Source of the DNA: Pseudomonas oryzihabitans | GTDB lineage: Bacteria > Pseudomonadota > Gammaproteobacteria > Pseudomonadales > Pseudomonadaceae | Direction: 5' to 3' | Assembly: GCF_001518815.1 (NCBI RefSeq) | Contig: NZ_CP013987.1 | Location: 2,502,501 to 2,566,500, forward strand | Length of the DNA stretch: 64,000 nt | Part shown: one piece after another, positions 56,289 to 64,000 of the stretch | Layout: every line of letters begins with the position of its first letter | Numbering within the stretch: position 1 is the stretch's first letter | Notes under the pieces: generated by a model | Told to the model about the DNA's origin: nothing | Seen by the model: the letters and a program-made list of their open reading frames with translations, nothing else | The model's database searches: none | Position numbers and translations under genes: made by a program

Positions 56289-56365
56289 CTGCAGCATCCT
56301 TGTGGAGAGATCAGTGATGCGTCCTGAGCGAGTCGGCGGGTCTGGCCAAGGCCACGTCGCCTGCC

Positions 56366-56391
56366 GATACCTTAAGGGTATCGATACTTAA
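56366..56391. promoter_or_regulatory. LysR-type operator between lysR and the rhamnonate genes
   Basis: GATACC-N5-GGTATC inverted repeat (56366-56382) overlapping GTATCGATAC, a perfect palindrome, and bounded by TTAAG and TTAA. It lies about 80 bp from each divergent start codon, the usual place for a LysR activation site. Confidence 0.6.
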
Positions 56392-56468
56392 CCAAAAGCG
56401 ATTATCCAGGCATTGCAACTGCGACTACCTTGGGCCGTGGCCGAATCACAACAACAAGAGAGATCGCC

Positions 56469-57767
56469 ATGCACACCTCCCTGTCACCGGGGCTGGTCGC
56501 CAAGGTCACCCGGCGCCTGCTGCCCTTCCTGCTGCTGATGTACGTCATGGCCTTTCTCGACCGGGCCAACGTAGGTTTCGCCAAGGTCGCCTTCCAGGCC
56601 GATACCGGCATCTCCGACGCGGCCTTCGCCCTTGGCGCCGGGATCTTCTTCGTCGGCTACGCCTTTCTCGAGATTCCCAGCAACCTGATCATGCACCGCG
56701 TCGGCGCCCGCCTGTGGATGTGCCGCATCATGGTGACCTGGGGGTTGATCTCCGCCGCCATGATGTTCGCCCATACGGCGACGGCCTTCTATGTGCTGCG
56801 CTTCCTGCTCGGGGTAGCCGAAGCCGGCTTCTTTCCCGGGGTCATCCTCTACCTCACCTACTGGTTTCCCTCGCGCTACCGCGCCAGGGCGCTGGGTTTC
56901 TTCTATTTCGGCGCGCCCCTGGCCTTCATCTTCGGCAGCCCGCTGTCGGGGCTGCTGCTGGAATTCGACGGCTTCGGCGGCCTGCACGGCTGGCAATGGA
57001 TGTTCCTGGTGGAAGGGGCGCTGGCCAGCCTGGTGGGGGTCTGGGCCTGGTTCTACCTGGACAACCGGCCGCGCGATGCGCGTTGGCTGAGCGATGCGGA
57101 AAAGCAGGCGCTGCAACAGGCGCTGGATGCCGAGGACGCCGCCAAGCCCCATCACGGTGGGCTGCTGCGTCTGCTCGGTCAGCCGCGCATCCTCCTGCTG
57201 TGCAGTATCTACCTGCTTATCCAGGCCAGCGTCTATGGCGTGGTCTTCTACCTGCCGACCCAGGTGGCCGGCCTGCTGGGGCAGAAGGTCGGTTTGCTGG
57301 TCGGCCTGGTCTCGGCGATTCCCTGGGTCTGCGCCCTGCTCGCCGCCTGGCTGATCCCCAGTTGGTCGGATCGTACCGGCGAACGCCGCCGCACCGCGGC
57401 CGCCACCCTGGCCATTTCCGGGCTGGGCATCGCCGCCTCGGTGACCTTCTCGCCGCTCTATGCGCTGATCGCCCTGTGCTTCGCCGCCGCCGGCTTCATC
57501 GCCGTGCAGCCGCTGTTCTGGACCTTTCCTTCCGACCAGTTGCGCGGCAGCGCCGCGGCCGGCGGCATCGCCCTGATCAACACCTGCGGCGCCATCGGCG
57601 GCTTCATCGCGCCCCTGGCCAAGCGCTGGGCCGAGGTGACCTTCGCCCACCCCGGCGCCGGCCTCTATCTGCTCGCCGGGACCACCCTGGTGGCGGCCGC
57701 CCTGATTCTCGGCCTGCGCCAGCGTCGCCAGGCCGATCCCCAAGCCCAGCTCACGCCCAGTCACTAA
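56469..57767 (+). CDS. MFS transporter, probable L-rhamnonate/sugar-acid carrier
   Basis: 432 residues from [20 protein letters not shown]; longer upstream start rejected since family homology starts here. Twelve helices of the anion:cation symporter group: [17 protein letters not shown] (about 29-45), the [21 protein letters not shown] block (about 115-135), [16 protein letters not shown]. It begins the plus-strand operon and directly precedes rhmD, as rhmT does in E. coli, so it likely imports L-rhamnonate. Confidence 0.85.
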   Translation: MHTSLSPGLVAKVTRRLLPFLLLMYVMAFLDRANVGFAKVAFQADTGISDAAFALGAGIFFVGYAFLEIPSNLIMHRVGARLWMCRIMVTWGLISAAMMFAHTATAFYVLRFLLGVAEAGFFPGVILYLTYWFPSRYRARALGFFYFGAPLAFIFGSPLSGLLLEFDGFGGLHGWQWMFLVEGALASLVGVWAWFYLDNRPRDARWLSDAEKQALQQALDAEDAAKPHHGGLLRLLGQPRILLLCSIYLLIQASVYGVVFYLPTQVAGLLGQKVGLLVGLVSAIPWVCALLAAWLIPSWSDRTGERRRTAAATLAISGLGIAASVTFSPLYALIALCFAAAGFIAVQPLFWTFPSDQLRGSAAAGGIALINTCGAIGGFIAPLAKRWAEVTFAHPGAGLYLLAGTTLVAAALILGLRQRRQADPQAQLTPSH

Positions 57768-57780
57768 GGGAGCCCTTTCC

Positions 57781-58965
57781 ATGACCCTACCCACCATCAA
57801 GCAGGTTCGTGCCTACACCCTTCGTGGCGGCGGCGCCGATTATCACGACCAGGGCGACGGCCACTGGATCGACGACCACATCGCCACGCCCATGGCCAAG
57901 TACCCGGAATACCGCCAGAGCCGCCGCAGCTTCGGCATCAACGTGCTGGGCACCCTGGTGGTGGAAGTCGAGGCCAGTGACGGTACCGTGGGCTTCGCCG
58001 TCACCACCGGCGGCGAGCTGGGCGCCTTCATCGTCGAGCGACACCTGGCGCGCTTCCTGGAGGGCGCCAAGGTCACCGACCTGGAAAAGATCTGGGACCA
58101 GATGTACCTCTCGACTCTCTACTACGGCCGCAAGGGCATAGTGCTCAACACCATCTCCGGAGTGGATCTTGCGCTCTGGGACCTGCTCGGCAAGCTGCGC
58201 CAGGAACCGGTACACCAGCTGCTCGGCGGCGCCGTCCGTGACGAATTGCAGTTCTATGCCACCGGCGCCCGGCCGGACCTGGCCAAGGAGATGGGTTTCA
58301 TCGGTGGCAAGCTGCCGCTGCAGCACGGCCCGGCCGAGGGCGAGGAAGGCCTGCGCAAGAATCTCGAGGCCCTGGCGACCATGCGCGAACGGGTCGGCGA
58401 CGACTTTTGGTTGATGCTCGACTGCTGGATGAGCCTGGACCTGAACTACGCCACCCGCCTGGCCCAGGGCGCCCATGAATTCGGCCTCAAGTGGATCGAG
58501 GAGGCATTGCCGCCGGACGACTACTGGGGCTATGCCGAACTCAGGCGCAACGTGCCGCGCGGGATGCTGGTCACCACCGGGGAGCACGAGGCCACCCGCT
58601 GGGGCTTCCGGCTACTGCTGGAGATGGGCTGCTGCGACATCCTCCAGCCCGACGTCGGCTGGTGCGGTGGCCTCACCGAGCTGATCCGCATCTCGGCGCT
58701 GGCCGATGCCCACAACGCCCTGGTGGTGCCCCACGGCTCCTCGGTCTACAGCTACCACTTCGTCATTACCCGCACCAACAGCCCCTTCGCCGAGTTCCTG
58801 ATGATGGCGCCCAAGGCCGACGAGGTGGTGCCCATGTTCCATCCGCAACTGCTCGACGAACCCGTACCGGTGCGGGGCCGCATGCGCGCCTCGGCGCTGG
58901 ATCGGCCTGGCTTCGGCGTGCGCCTCAATCCGGAGTGCGCCCTGGAACGACCCTATAGCCACTGA
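57781..58965 (+). CDS. rhmD: L-rhamnonate dehydratase
   Basis: 394 residues. Enolase-superfamily barrel typical of RhmD: opening [21 protein letters not shown], metal ligand Asp in [15 protein letters not shown] (about 218-232), Glu in [14 protein letters not shown] and [12 protein letters not shown], and catalytic His in [14 protein letters not shown] (about 316-329). The [13 protein letters not shown] and [10 protein letters not shown] runs separate it from galactonate and mandelate-type relatives. It converts L-rhamnonate to 2-keto-3-deoxy-L-rhamnonate. Confidence 0.93.
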   Translation: MTLPTIKQVRAYTLRGGGADYHDQGDGHWIDDHIATPMAKYPEYRQSRRSFGINVLGTLVVEVEASDGTVGFAVTTGGELGAFIVERHLARFLEGAKVTDLEKIWDQMYLSTLYYGRKGIVLNTISGVDLALWDLLGKLRQEPVHQLLGGAVRDELQFYATGARPDLAKEMGFIGGKLPLQHGPAEGEEGLRKNLEALATMRERVGDDFWLMLDCWMSLDLNYATRLAQGAHEFGLKWIEEALPPDDYWGYAELRRNVPRGMLVTTGEHEATRWGFRLLLEMGCCDILQPDVGWCGGLTELIRISALADAHNALVVPHGSSVYSYHFVITRTNSPFAEFLMMAPKADEVVPMFHPQLLDEPVPVRGRMRASALDRPGFGVRLNPECALERPYSH

Positions 58966-58986
58966 GGCGTTGCCCGGGAGGGCTGG

Positions 58987-60321
58987 ATGAAAGCGACCCA
59001 AGATACCCTGGTGACACCGGTACCGAATGCGCGCCCCGCCGCGACGCCATTACCCCCCAAGAGCGCCCGCCTCAAGCGGGTGCAGGTAGTCGCGCTGGCG
59101 CTGCTGGTGCTGGCCGGCTTCGTCAACTACCTCGACCGCAGCACCCTGGCCATCGCCAACCAGACCATCAGCGGCGAGCTGGGCTTCACGCCGACCGAGA
59201 TGGGCCTGCTGCTGTCGGCCTTCGCCTGGGCCTATGCCTTTGCCCAGTTGCCCATCGGCGGCGTGCTGGACCGCTTCGGCGCGCGCCTGACCCTGGGCCT
59301 GGGCATCTGCCTCTGGTCAATCGCCCAAGGCGTGCTGGGGCTGCTCAGCAGCCTGCACCTGATGATCCTCGCCCGCATCGGCCTGGGTATCGGCGAGGCG
59401 CCGCAATTCCCGGCCGGTGCCAAGGTGGTCAGCGAGTGGTTCAACGTCCGCGAACGCGGCCTGCCCTCCGGCATCTTCAACCTGTCGTCGTCCCTGGGGC
59501 CGGCGATCTCCCAGCCGATCCTCACCGCCCTGCTGCTCTGGCTCGGCTGGCGGCAGATGTTCATCGCCATGGGCGTGCTCGGTGTCCTGGTAGCGGCGCT
59601 CTGGTACCTGAGCTATCGCGACCGGGTGCAGGTGGCGCTGGACGCCGCCGAGCGGGCGCACCTGGACGCCGGCCTGCCGCCTCAGGACGCCGGTATGCGG
59701 CTGACCTTCGCCGACTGGCTGGGGCTGTTCCGCCGCCGCCTGACCTGGGGCGTGGTGATTGGCTATGTGGGCATCATCTACATGCTGTCGCTGTTCCTGA
59801 CCTGGCTGCCGGCCTACCTGGAACGGGTCCATCACCTGTCCCTGTCCCAGGCCGGCTGGGTCGCCAGCCTGCCGTTCCTGGCCGGGGCCTGTGGCGTCAT
59901 CAGCGGCGGCCTGCTGGTGGATCGCCTGACCCGCAGCGGTCGCAGCCTGGCCTTCAGCCGCAAGCTGCCGATCTGTGGCGGTCTTGCTGCGGCCGGGCTG
60001 TTCGCCCTGTGCAGCGCCGGGGTAACCGGCATCGGCAGCGTCATCCTCTGCTTCAGCCTGGCGTTGTTCAGCCTCAACGTGGCGGTAGCCGGCACCTGGT
60101 CGCTGGTCAGCGTCGCCGTGCCTTCGCACCAGGTGGCGTCCCTGGCCAGCATCCAGAATTTTGGCGGCTACTTCGGCGGCGCCTTCGCCCCGGTCATCAC
60201 CGGCATGATCGTCCAGCAGACCGGCTCCTTTGGTCTCGCGCTGGGCATCGCCGCCGCCGTCGCGGTGGCCGGCGCCCTGAGCTATGGGCTGCTGGTGCGC
60301 CTCCCCGATACCCCTTCCTGA
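58987..60321 (+). CDS. MFS transporter, second carrier in the rhamnonate cluster
   Basis: 444 residues. A hydrophilic N-terminus of about 30 residues, then twelve helices. NYLDRSTLAIANQTISGELG (about 44-63) and RIGLGIGEAPQFPAGAKVVSEWF (about 127-149) are family hallmarks of sugar-acid carriers such as glucarate/galactarate transporters. It lies between rhmD and rhmA. Two carriers in one cluster suggest more than one substrate or redundancy. Confidence 0.85.
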   Translation: MKATQDTLVTPVPNARPAATPLPPKSARLKRVQVVALALLVLAGFVNYLDRSTLAIANQTISGELGFTPTEMGLLLSAFAWAYAFAQLPIGGVLDRFGARLTLGLGICLWSIAQGVLGLLSSLHLMILARIGLGIGEAPQFPAGAKVVSEWFNVRERGLPSGIFNLSSSLGPAISQPILTALLLWLGWRQMFIAMGVLGVLVAALWYLSYRDRVQVALDAAERAHLDAGLPPQDAGMRLTFADWLGLFRRRLTWGVVIGYVGIIYMLSLFLTWLPAYLERVHHLSLSQAGWVASLPFLAGACGVISGGLLVDRLTRSGRSLAFSRKLPICGGLAAAGLFALCSAGVTGIGSVILCFSLALFSLNVAVAGTWSLVSVAVPSHQVASLASIQNFGGYFGGAFAPVITGMIVQQTGSFGLALGIAAAVAVAGALSYGLLVRLPDTPS

Positions 60322-60339
60322 ATCCTCCTGGAGACCGTC

Positions 60340-61140
60340 ATGGATCTACCCCGCAACCCCTTCAAGGCCCGCCTGGCGGGCAGCGACACCCTCTACGGCC
60401 TTTGGGCCGGCTTCGCCACCGGCTACGCCGCCGAGATCGCCGCCAGTACCGGCTACGACTGGCTGCTGATCGACGGCGAGCACGCCCCCAACACGGTGCC
60501 GAGCATCCTCGCGCAATTGCAGGCGGTGGCGCCCTATTCCACGGCACCGGTGGTGCGCTGCGTAACCGGCGATGCGGTGCTGATCAAGCAGTTGCTGGAC
60601 ATCGGCGTGCAGACGCTGATGGTGCCCATGGTGGAGACCGCCGAGCAGGCCCGCGCCCTGGTACGAGCCATGCGCTATCCGCCCCACGGCATCCGTGGCG
60701 TCGGCGGCGGCCTGGCCCGCGCCACCCGGTGGGACGCAGTGCCCGACTACCTGCACACCGCCCATCGCGAGCTGTGCCTGATCGTCCAGGTGGAATCGCG
60801 CCTGGGCAGCGACAATGTCGCCGAGATCGCTGCGGTGGAGGGGGTGGACGCCGTCTTCGTCGGTCCGGCGGACCTCTCCAGTGGCCTGGGGCATGCCGGT
60901 AATCCGGGCCATCCGGAGGTCCAGGCGCGCATCCGCGCGGCCATCGAGGCGACCCGCGCTGCCGGCAAGGTGGCCGGGATCCTGGCGCCCCAGGAAGACG
61001 ATGCCCGGCGCTATCGCGACTGGGGGTGCCAGTTCGTTGCCGTCGGCATCGACATCAGCCTGTTCCGCCAGGCGGCGCTGGCCAACCTGGCCCGCTATCG
61101 CCCCCTCGAAGCGCCCCAGGCGCCCTCTCGCACCTACTGA
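60340..61140 (+). CDS. rhmA: 2-keto-3-deoxy-L-rhamnonate aldolase
   Basis: 266 residues of the HpcH/HpaI class II aldolase family. Substrate and metal elements: [11 protein letters not shown] (about 43-53), [33 protein letters not shown] and the [11 protein letters not shown] block (about 172-182). RhmA splits 2-keto-3-deoxy-L-rhamnonate to pyruvate and L-lactaldehyde. HpcH homologues for aromatic breakdown are similar, but neighbours rhmD and aldA fit the rhamnonate role. Confidence 0.9.
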   Translation: MDLPRNPFKARLAGSDTLYGLWAGFATGYAAEIAASTGYDWLLIDGEHAPNTVPSILAQLQAVAPYSTAPVVRCVTGDAVLIKQLLDIGVQTLMVPMVETAEQARALVRAMRYPPHGIRGVGGGLARATRWDAVPDYLHTAHRELCLIVQVESRLGSDNVAEIAAVEGVDAVFVGPADLSSGLGHAGNPGHPEVQARIRAAIEATRAAGKVAGILAPQEDDARRYRDWGCQFVAVGIDISLFRQAALANLARYRPLEAPQAPSRTY

Positions 61141-61153
61141 CCCGGAGTTCGCC

Positions 61154-62587
61154 ATGGCCGATCTGCCCCTCTACCAGAACTACATCGATGGCCGTTTCCT
61201 GCCGGCCGCCGAGGACTTTCTCGTCCATAACCCGGCCACCGGCGAGGCCCTGGCCTGGGTGCCGGCGTCCAGTCGCGAAGACGTCGATCAGGCGATCGCC
61301 GCCGCCCGCCGTGCCCAGAAGGCCTGGGCGCGCAAGCCAGCCATCGAGCGCGCCGGCTATCTACGGCGCATCGCGGCAAAGCTGCGCGAGCACGCACCGC
61401 GGCTGGCCCGGACCATTGTCGCCGAACAGGGCAAGGTCCATGACCTGGCCGAGGTGGAGGTCAATTTCACCGCCGACTATCTCGACTACATGGCCGAGTG
61501 GGCGCGGCGCATCGAAGGCGAAATCATCACCAGCGACCGACCCGACGAGCAGATCTTTCTACTGCGCAAGCCGCTGGGCGTGGTGGCCGGCATCCTGCCC
61601 TGGAACTTCCCCTTCTTCCTGATCGCCCGCAAGCTTGCGCCGGCGCTGATCACCGGCAACACCATCGTCATCAAGCCCAGCGAAGAAACCCCGATCAATG
61701 CCCATGAATTCGCCCGCCTGGTGGCCGAGACCGACCTGCCGCCCGGGGTCTTCAACCTGGTCAGCGGTGCCGGCGCCGTGGGGGGCCAGCTCAGTGCCCA
61801 TGCCGGCATCGACATGGTCAGCTTTACCGGCAGCGTCGGCACCGGCTCGCGGATCATGGCCGCTGCCTCGCCGAATCTGACCAAGCTCAACCTGGAGCTG
61901 GGCGGCAAGGCGCCGGCCATTGTCCTGGCCGATGCCGACCTGGACCTGGCGGTCCGGGCGATCCGTGACTCGCGCATCATCAACACCGGCCAGGTGTGCA
62001 ATTGCGCCGAGCGGGTCTATGTGGAACGCGCGGTGGCCGAGGACTTCATCGAGCGCATCGGCCGCGCCATGGCCGCCACCCGCTATGGCGACCCCCAGGC
62101 TGATGCTGGCGTGGAGATGGGGCCGTTGATCAACGCCGCCGGCCTGGACAAGGTGGCGGCCAAGGTCGATGTCGCCCTCGGCCAGGGCGCTCGCCTGGTC
62201 ACCGGCGGCAGCCGCGCCGACCTGGGTCGCGGCTTTCACTTCCAGCCCACGGTACTGGCGGACTGTCGCGCCGAGATGCCGATCATGCGCGAGGAGATCT
62301 TTGGCCCGGTGCTGCCGATCCAGGTGGTGGACGATCTCGACGAGGCCATCGCTCTGGCCAACGACTGCGAATACGGCCTGACCTCCTCCGTCTATACGCG
62401 CAGCCTGAGCAAGGCCATGCACGCCATGCGCGAGATCGACTTCGGCGAGACCTACATCAACCGGGAAAACTTCGAGGCCATGCAGGGCTTTCACGCCGGG
62501 GTGCGCAAGTCCGGCATCGGTGGCGCGGACGGCAAGCACGGGCTCTATGAGTACACCCACACCCAGGTGGTCTATCTGCAGGGCTAG
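61154..62587 (+). CDS. aldA: Lactaldehyde dehydrogenase (AldA-like)
   Basis: 477 residues from MADLPLYQNYIDGRFLPAAE. ALDH motifs: ILPWNFPFFLIARKLAPALI (about 150-169), GSVGTGSRIM cofactor loop, general base Glu in LNLELGGKAPAIV (about 250), catalytic Cys in NTGQVCNCAERV (about 282-286). The end INRENFEAMQGFHAGVRKSG closely follows E. coli AldA. It oxidises L-lactaldehyde from the RhmA reaction to L-lactate. Last gene of the cluster. Confidence 0.92.
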   Translation: MADLPLYQNYIDGRFLPAAEDFLVHNPATGEALAWVPASSREDVDQAIAAARRAQKAWARKPAIERAGYLRRIAAKLREHAPRLARTIVAEQGKVHDLAEVEVNFTADYLDYMAEWARRIEGEIITSDRPDEQIFLLRKPLGVVAGILPWNFPFFLIARKLAPALITGNTIVIKPSEETPINAHEFARLVAETDLPPGVFNLVSGAGAVGGQLSAHAGIDMVSFTGSVGTGSRIMAAASPNLTKLNLELGGKAPAIVLADADLDLAVRAIRDSRIINTGQVCNCAERVYVERAVAEDFIERIGRAMAATRYGDPQADAGVEMGPLINAAGLDKVAAKVDVALGQGARLVTGGSRADLGRGFHFQPTVLADCRAEMPIMREEIFGPVLPIQVVDDLDEAIALANDCEYGLTSSVYTRSLSKAMHAMREIDFGETYINRENFEAMQGFHAGVRKSGIGGADGKHGLYEYTHTQVVYLQG

Positions 62588-62696
62588 GGGTCGAGGCTGG
62601 TGGCTACCCGCTTCGCTCGAATGTTCTTGGGCGAACGCGGGTCGAAACAGGCGCAATCCAAGATCAGGCACGGGCCAGCGGCCCCAGGGAGACCAG

Positions 62697-62921
62697 ATGC
62701 AGAACTACCACATCGTACCTACCGACACCGGCTGGGAATTCAAAGAGGAACATGGCGATCGTGCCCTGCTCAAGGCGTCGACCAAGGACGCCATCGTCCA
62801 CCAGGCGGCGCAATACCTGGATGGCAAGACCGGCAGCGTCAAGATCCACACCAGCGACGGTCGTATCGAGGAAGAGCGTACCTATCCACGCAGTGCGGAT
62901 CCGGCCCAGTCCAAGGGCTGA
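62697..62921 (+). CDS. DUF2188 domain protein
   Basis: 74 residues from MQNYHIVPTDTGWEFKEEHG. The YHIVPTDTGWEFKEE opening and VKIHTSDGRIEEERTYPRSA end match the small DUF2188 family, which is common as a single gene and has no assigned role. An upstream in-frame extension overlapping aldA is a shadow. AGGGAGA lies before the ATG as a Shine-Dalgarno sequence. Confidence 0.85.
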   Translation: MQNYHIVPTDTGWEFKEEHGDRALLKASTKDAIVHQAAQYLDGKTGSVKIHTSDGRIEEERTYPRSADPAQSKG

Positions 62922-63046
62922 CGCGTCAGGACCTTGCTGCTGAGCACGGCAGGGTCCTGCTTTGACCGCATCCCCCTCGCCTACCATTCGTAGTGGTGGT
63001 ATACCGTAAGACCATAACAATCAGAATGGCGGTCAGCGAGGTCAGC

Positions 63047-63613
63047 ATGAATTCATCTCCGCGTTTCTGCTGCCAGTGCGGCAGTGCCGAACTCCTTCGT
63101 AGGCGGCCAGCAGGAGATAGCCACGAGCGGCTGCTGTGCGGCGCCTGCGGTCATGTGCTCTACGACAATCCGCGAGTGATCGCAGGCTGCCTGGTGGAGC
63201 ACGAGGGACGCTACCTGCTCTGCCGCCGGGCCATCGAGCCACGCCGGGGCTACTGGACACTACCAGCAGGCTTCATGGAGAACGACGAGAGCGCCGAGCA
63301 GGCCGCGCTGCGGGAGACCTGGGAGGAAAGCGGGGTCAGGGCCCGGATCCTCGCGCCCTACTCCATCTTCAATGCGGCGGGCGTCAATCAGGTCTACCTG
63401 ATCTTCCGCGCCGAATTGGTCGAAATCGACGCCGAGGCTGGCATTGAAACCCTGGAGCGCCGCTTTTTCGCACCGGACGAGTTGCCCTGGGCCGACCTGG
63501 CCTATCCCTCGATTCGCCAGATCCTCGAACGCCGGCTTCAAGAACAGGTACAGGGCCATCATGGTCTCTATTTCGGTACCGCCGAAGCCGGACAGTTGCA
63601 TACCCTTGGCTGA
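63047..63613 (+). CDS. Nudix hydrolase with zinc ribbon
   Basis: 188 residues from MNSSPRFCCQCGSAELLRRR. N-terminal CxxC pairs (CCQCGS and CGACGH) form a zinc ribbon as in NudC-type enzymes; the Nudix box is GFMENDESAEQAALRETWEE followed by SGV (about 83-105). Likely hydrolyses a nucleoside diphosphate derivative such as NADH or a nucleotide sugar. Preceded by a possible promoter-like TATACCGTAAGACC segment. Confidence 0.9.
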   Translation: MNSSPRFCCQCGSAELLRRRPAGDSHERLLCGACGHVLYDNPRVIAGCLVEHEGRYLLCRRAIEPRRGYWTLPAGFMENDESAEQAALRETWEESGVRARILAPYSIFNAAGVNQVYLIFRAELVEIDAEAGIETLERRFFAPDELPWADLAYPSIRQILERRLQEQVQGHHGLYFGTAEAGQLHTLG

Positions 63614-63627
63614 CTTGAGCGGGCCCC

Positions 63628-63704
63628 GTTGGGCTTCGACGATGGAGCCGTTTCAGCCCAACCTACGGTAAAGGTAGGTTGGGCTGAGCATAGCGAAGCC
63701 CAAC
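63628..63704. repeat. Intergenic hairpin repeat (GTAGGTTGGGCT family), copy 2
   Basis: GTTGGGCTTCG...CAGCCCAACCTACG facing GGTAGGTTGGGCTGAG...GCGAAGCCCAAC, a long inverted repeat of 77 bp. Confidence 0.88.
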
Positions 63705-63726
63705 ACATCCAGACTCGGTGCCTCCC

Positions 63727-63805
63727 GTTGGCCTTCGACGATGGAGCCGTTTCAGCCCAACCTACGTATCTAGCGTAGGTTGGGCTGAGCGTAGCGAAGC
63801 CCAAC
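63727..63805. repeat. Intergenic hairpin repeat (GTAGGTTGGGCT family), copy 3
   Basis: Tandem copy 22 bp after copy 2 in the same orientation; GTTGGCCTTCG...CAGCCCAACCTACG facing GCGTAGGTTGGGCTGAG...GCGAAGCCCAAC. The two share the block TTCGACGATGGAGCCGTTTC. Confidence 0.88.
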
Positions 63806-63813
63806 GAACGGGA

Positions 63814-64000
63814 TCAGACGCCCAGGCAGAGGTACTTGATCTCGAGGTATTCCTCGATGCCGTACTTGGAGCCCTCGCGGCCCAGGCCCGAAGCCTTGAC
63901 GCCACCAAAGGGCGCGACTTCGTTGGAGATCAGGCCGGTGTTGATGCCGACCATGCCGTACTCCAGCGCCTCGGCCACACGGAATACGCGGGACAGGTCG
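63814..64000 (-). CDS. gabD: Succinate-semialdehyde dehydrogenase, C-terminal part (partial)
   Basis: About 62 residues up to the window edge. They read, in part, [20 protein letters not shown] and [20 protein letters not shown], the well-conserved end of GabD-type ALDH enzymes, closing CLGV. The enzyme oxidises succinate semialdehyde to succinate in GABA breakdown. The start is beyond the window. Confidence 0.9.
   Translation of the reverse strand, partial: DLSRVFRVAEALEYGMVGINTGLISNEVAPFGGVKASGLGREGSKYGIEEYLEIKYLCLGV

Overview
This window is chromosomal DNA of a high-GC gammaproteobacterium, almost certainly a Pseudomonas. Support comes from the gene orders cpxR-cpxP-cpxA, scpA-yciO-PHP-yciB and earP-efp, a MvaT-type H-NS protein, a CyaB-type adenylate cyclase, and kdpFABCDE. 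No integrase, IS transposase, prophage or CRISPR array was seen. The mobile content is short non-coding repeats. Species placement was not possible from the sequence alone.

Layout. 1-5.9 kb: tail of an unidentified gene, an AI-2E/PerM permease, a chemoreceptor, and a BqsRS/CarRS-like two-component system with two PepSY proteins, preceded by three TTAAG repeats at 11-bp spacing. 5.9-10.3 kb: a DUF3253 protein, topoisomerase IB, and a Zur-box-preceded zinc ABC transporter operon that begins with a 38-residue membrane peptide. 10.3-19 kb: a cobalamin block, with a cobaltochelatase built from CobN and a chlD-like gene read through an apparent programmed -1 frameshift, then cobW, two divergent B12 riboswitches, cbtB-cbtA and cobE. 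19-27 kb: scpA, yciO, PHP exonuclease and yciB, then cpxR/cpxP/cpxA, a nitroreductase and cyaB. 27-38 kb: deaD, a spermidine-synthase-like protein, a frameshifted class II DAHP synthase, a YcaQ glycosylase, DUF1127, a LysR gene with an amber codon, TauE/SafE, efp fused in frame to earP, endA, miaE and DUF1289. 38-41.6 kb: an NCS1 nucleobase/hydantoin transporter, a GntR regulator and a hydantoin-type racemase. 41.6-53.4 kb: acnB, two glycine-zipper small proteins and kdpFABCDE. 53.6-64 kb: mvaT, tRNA-Asp, an L-rhamnonate catabolic cluster (rhmD, rhmA, aldA, two MFS carriers, LysR), DUF2188, a Nudix hydrolase and the end of gabD.

The most notable observations are these. (i) The B12 riboswitch upstream of cobW is split by a 157-bp terminal-inverted-repeat element, and the divergent riboswitch upstream of cbtB carries an unusually long insert that resembles a decayed copy of the same family. 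(ii) The chlD-like gene has a heptamer A AAA AAG, a 5-nt spacer and a stable hairpin exactly where the AAA+ and VWA frames must be joined. (iii) earP runs without a stop codon into efp, so enzyme and substrate share one reading frame. (iv) A tiny hydrophobic peptide is translationally coupled to the zinc transporter under a Zur box. (v) Two genes are broken by single-base changes.
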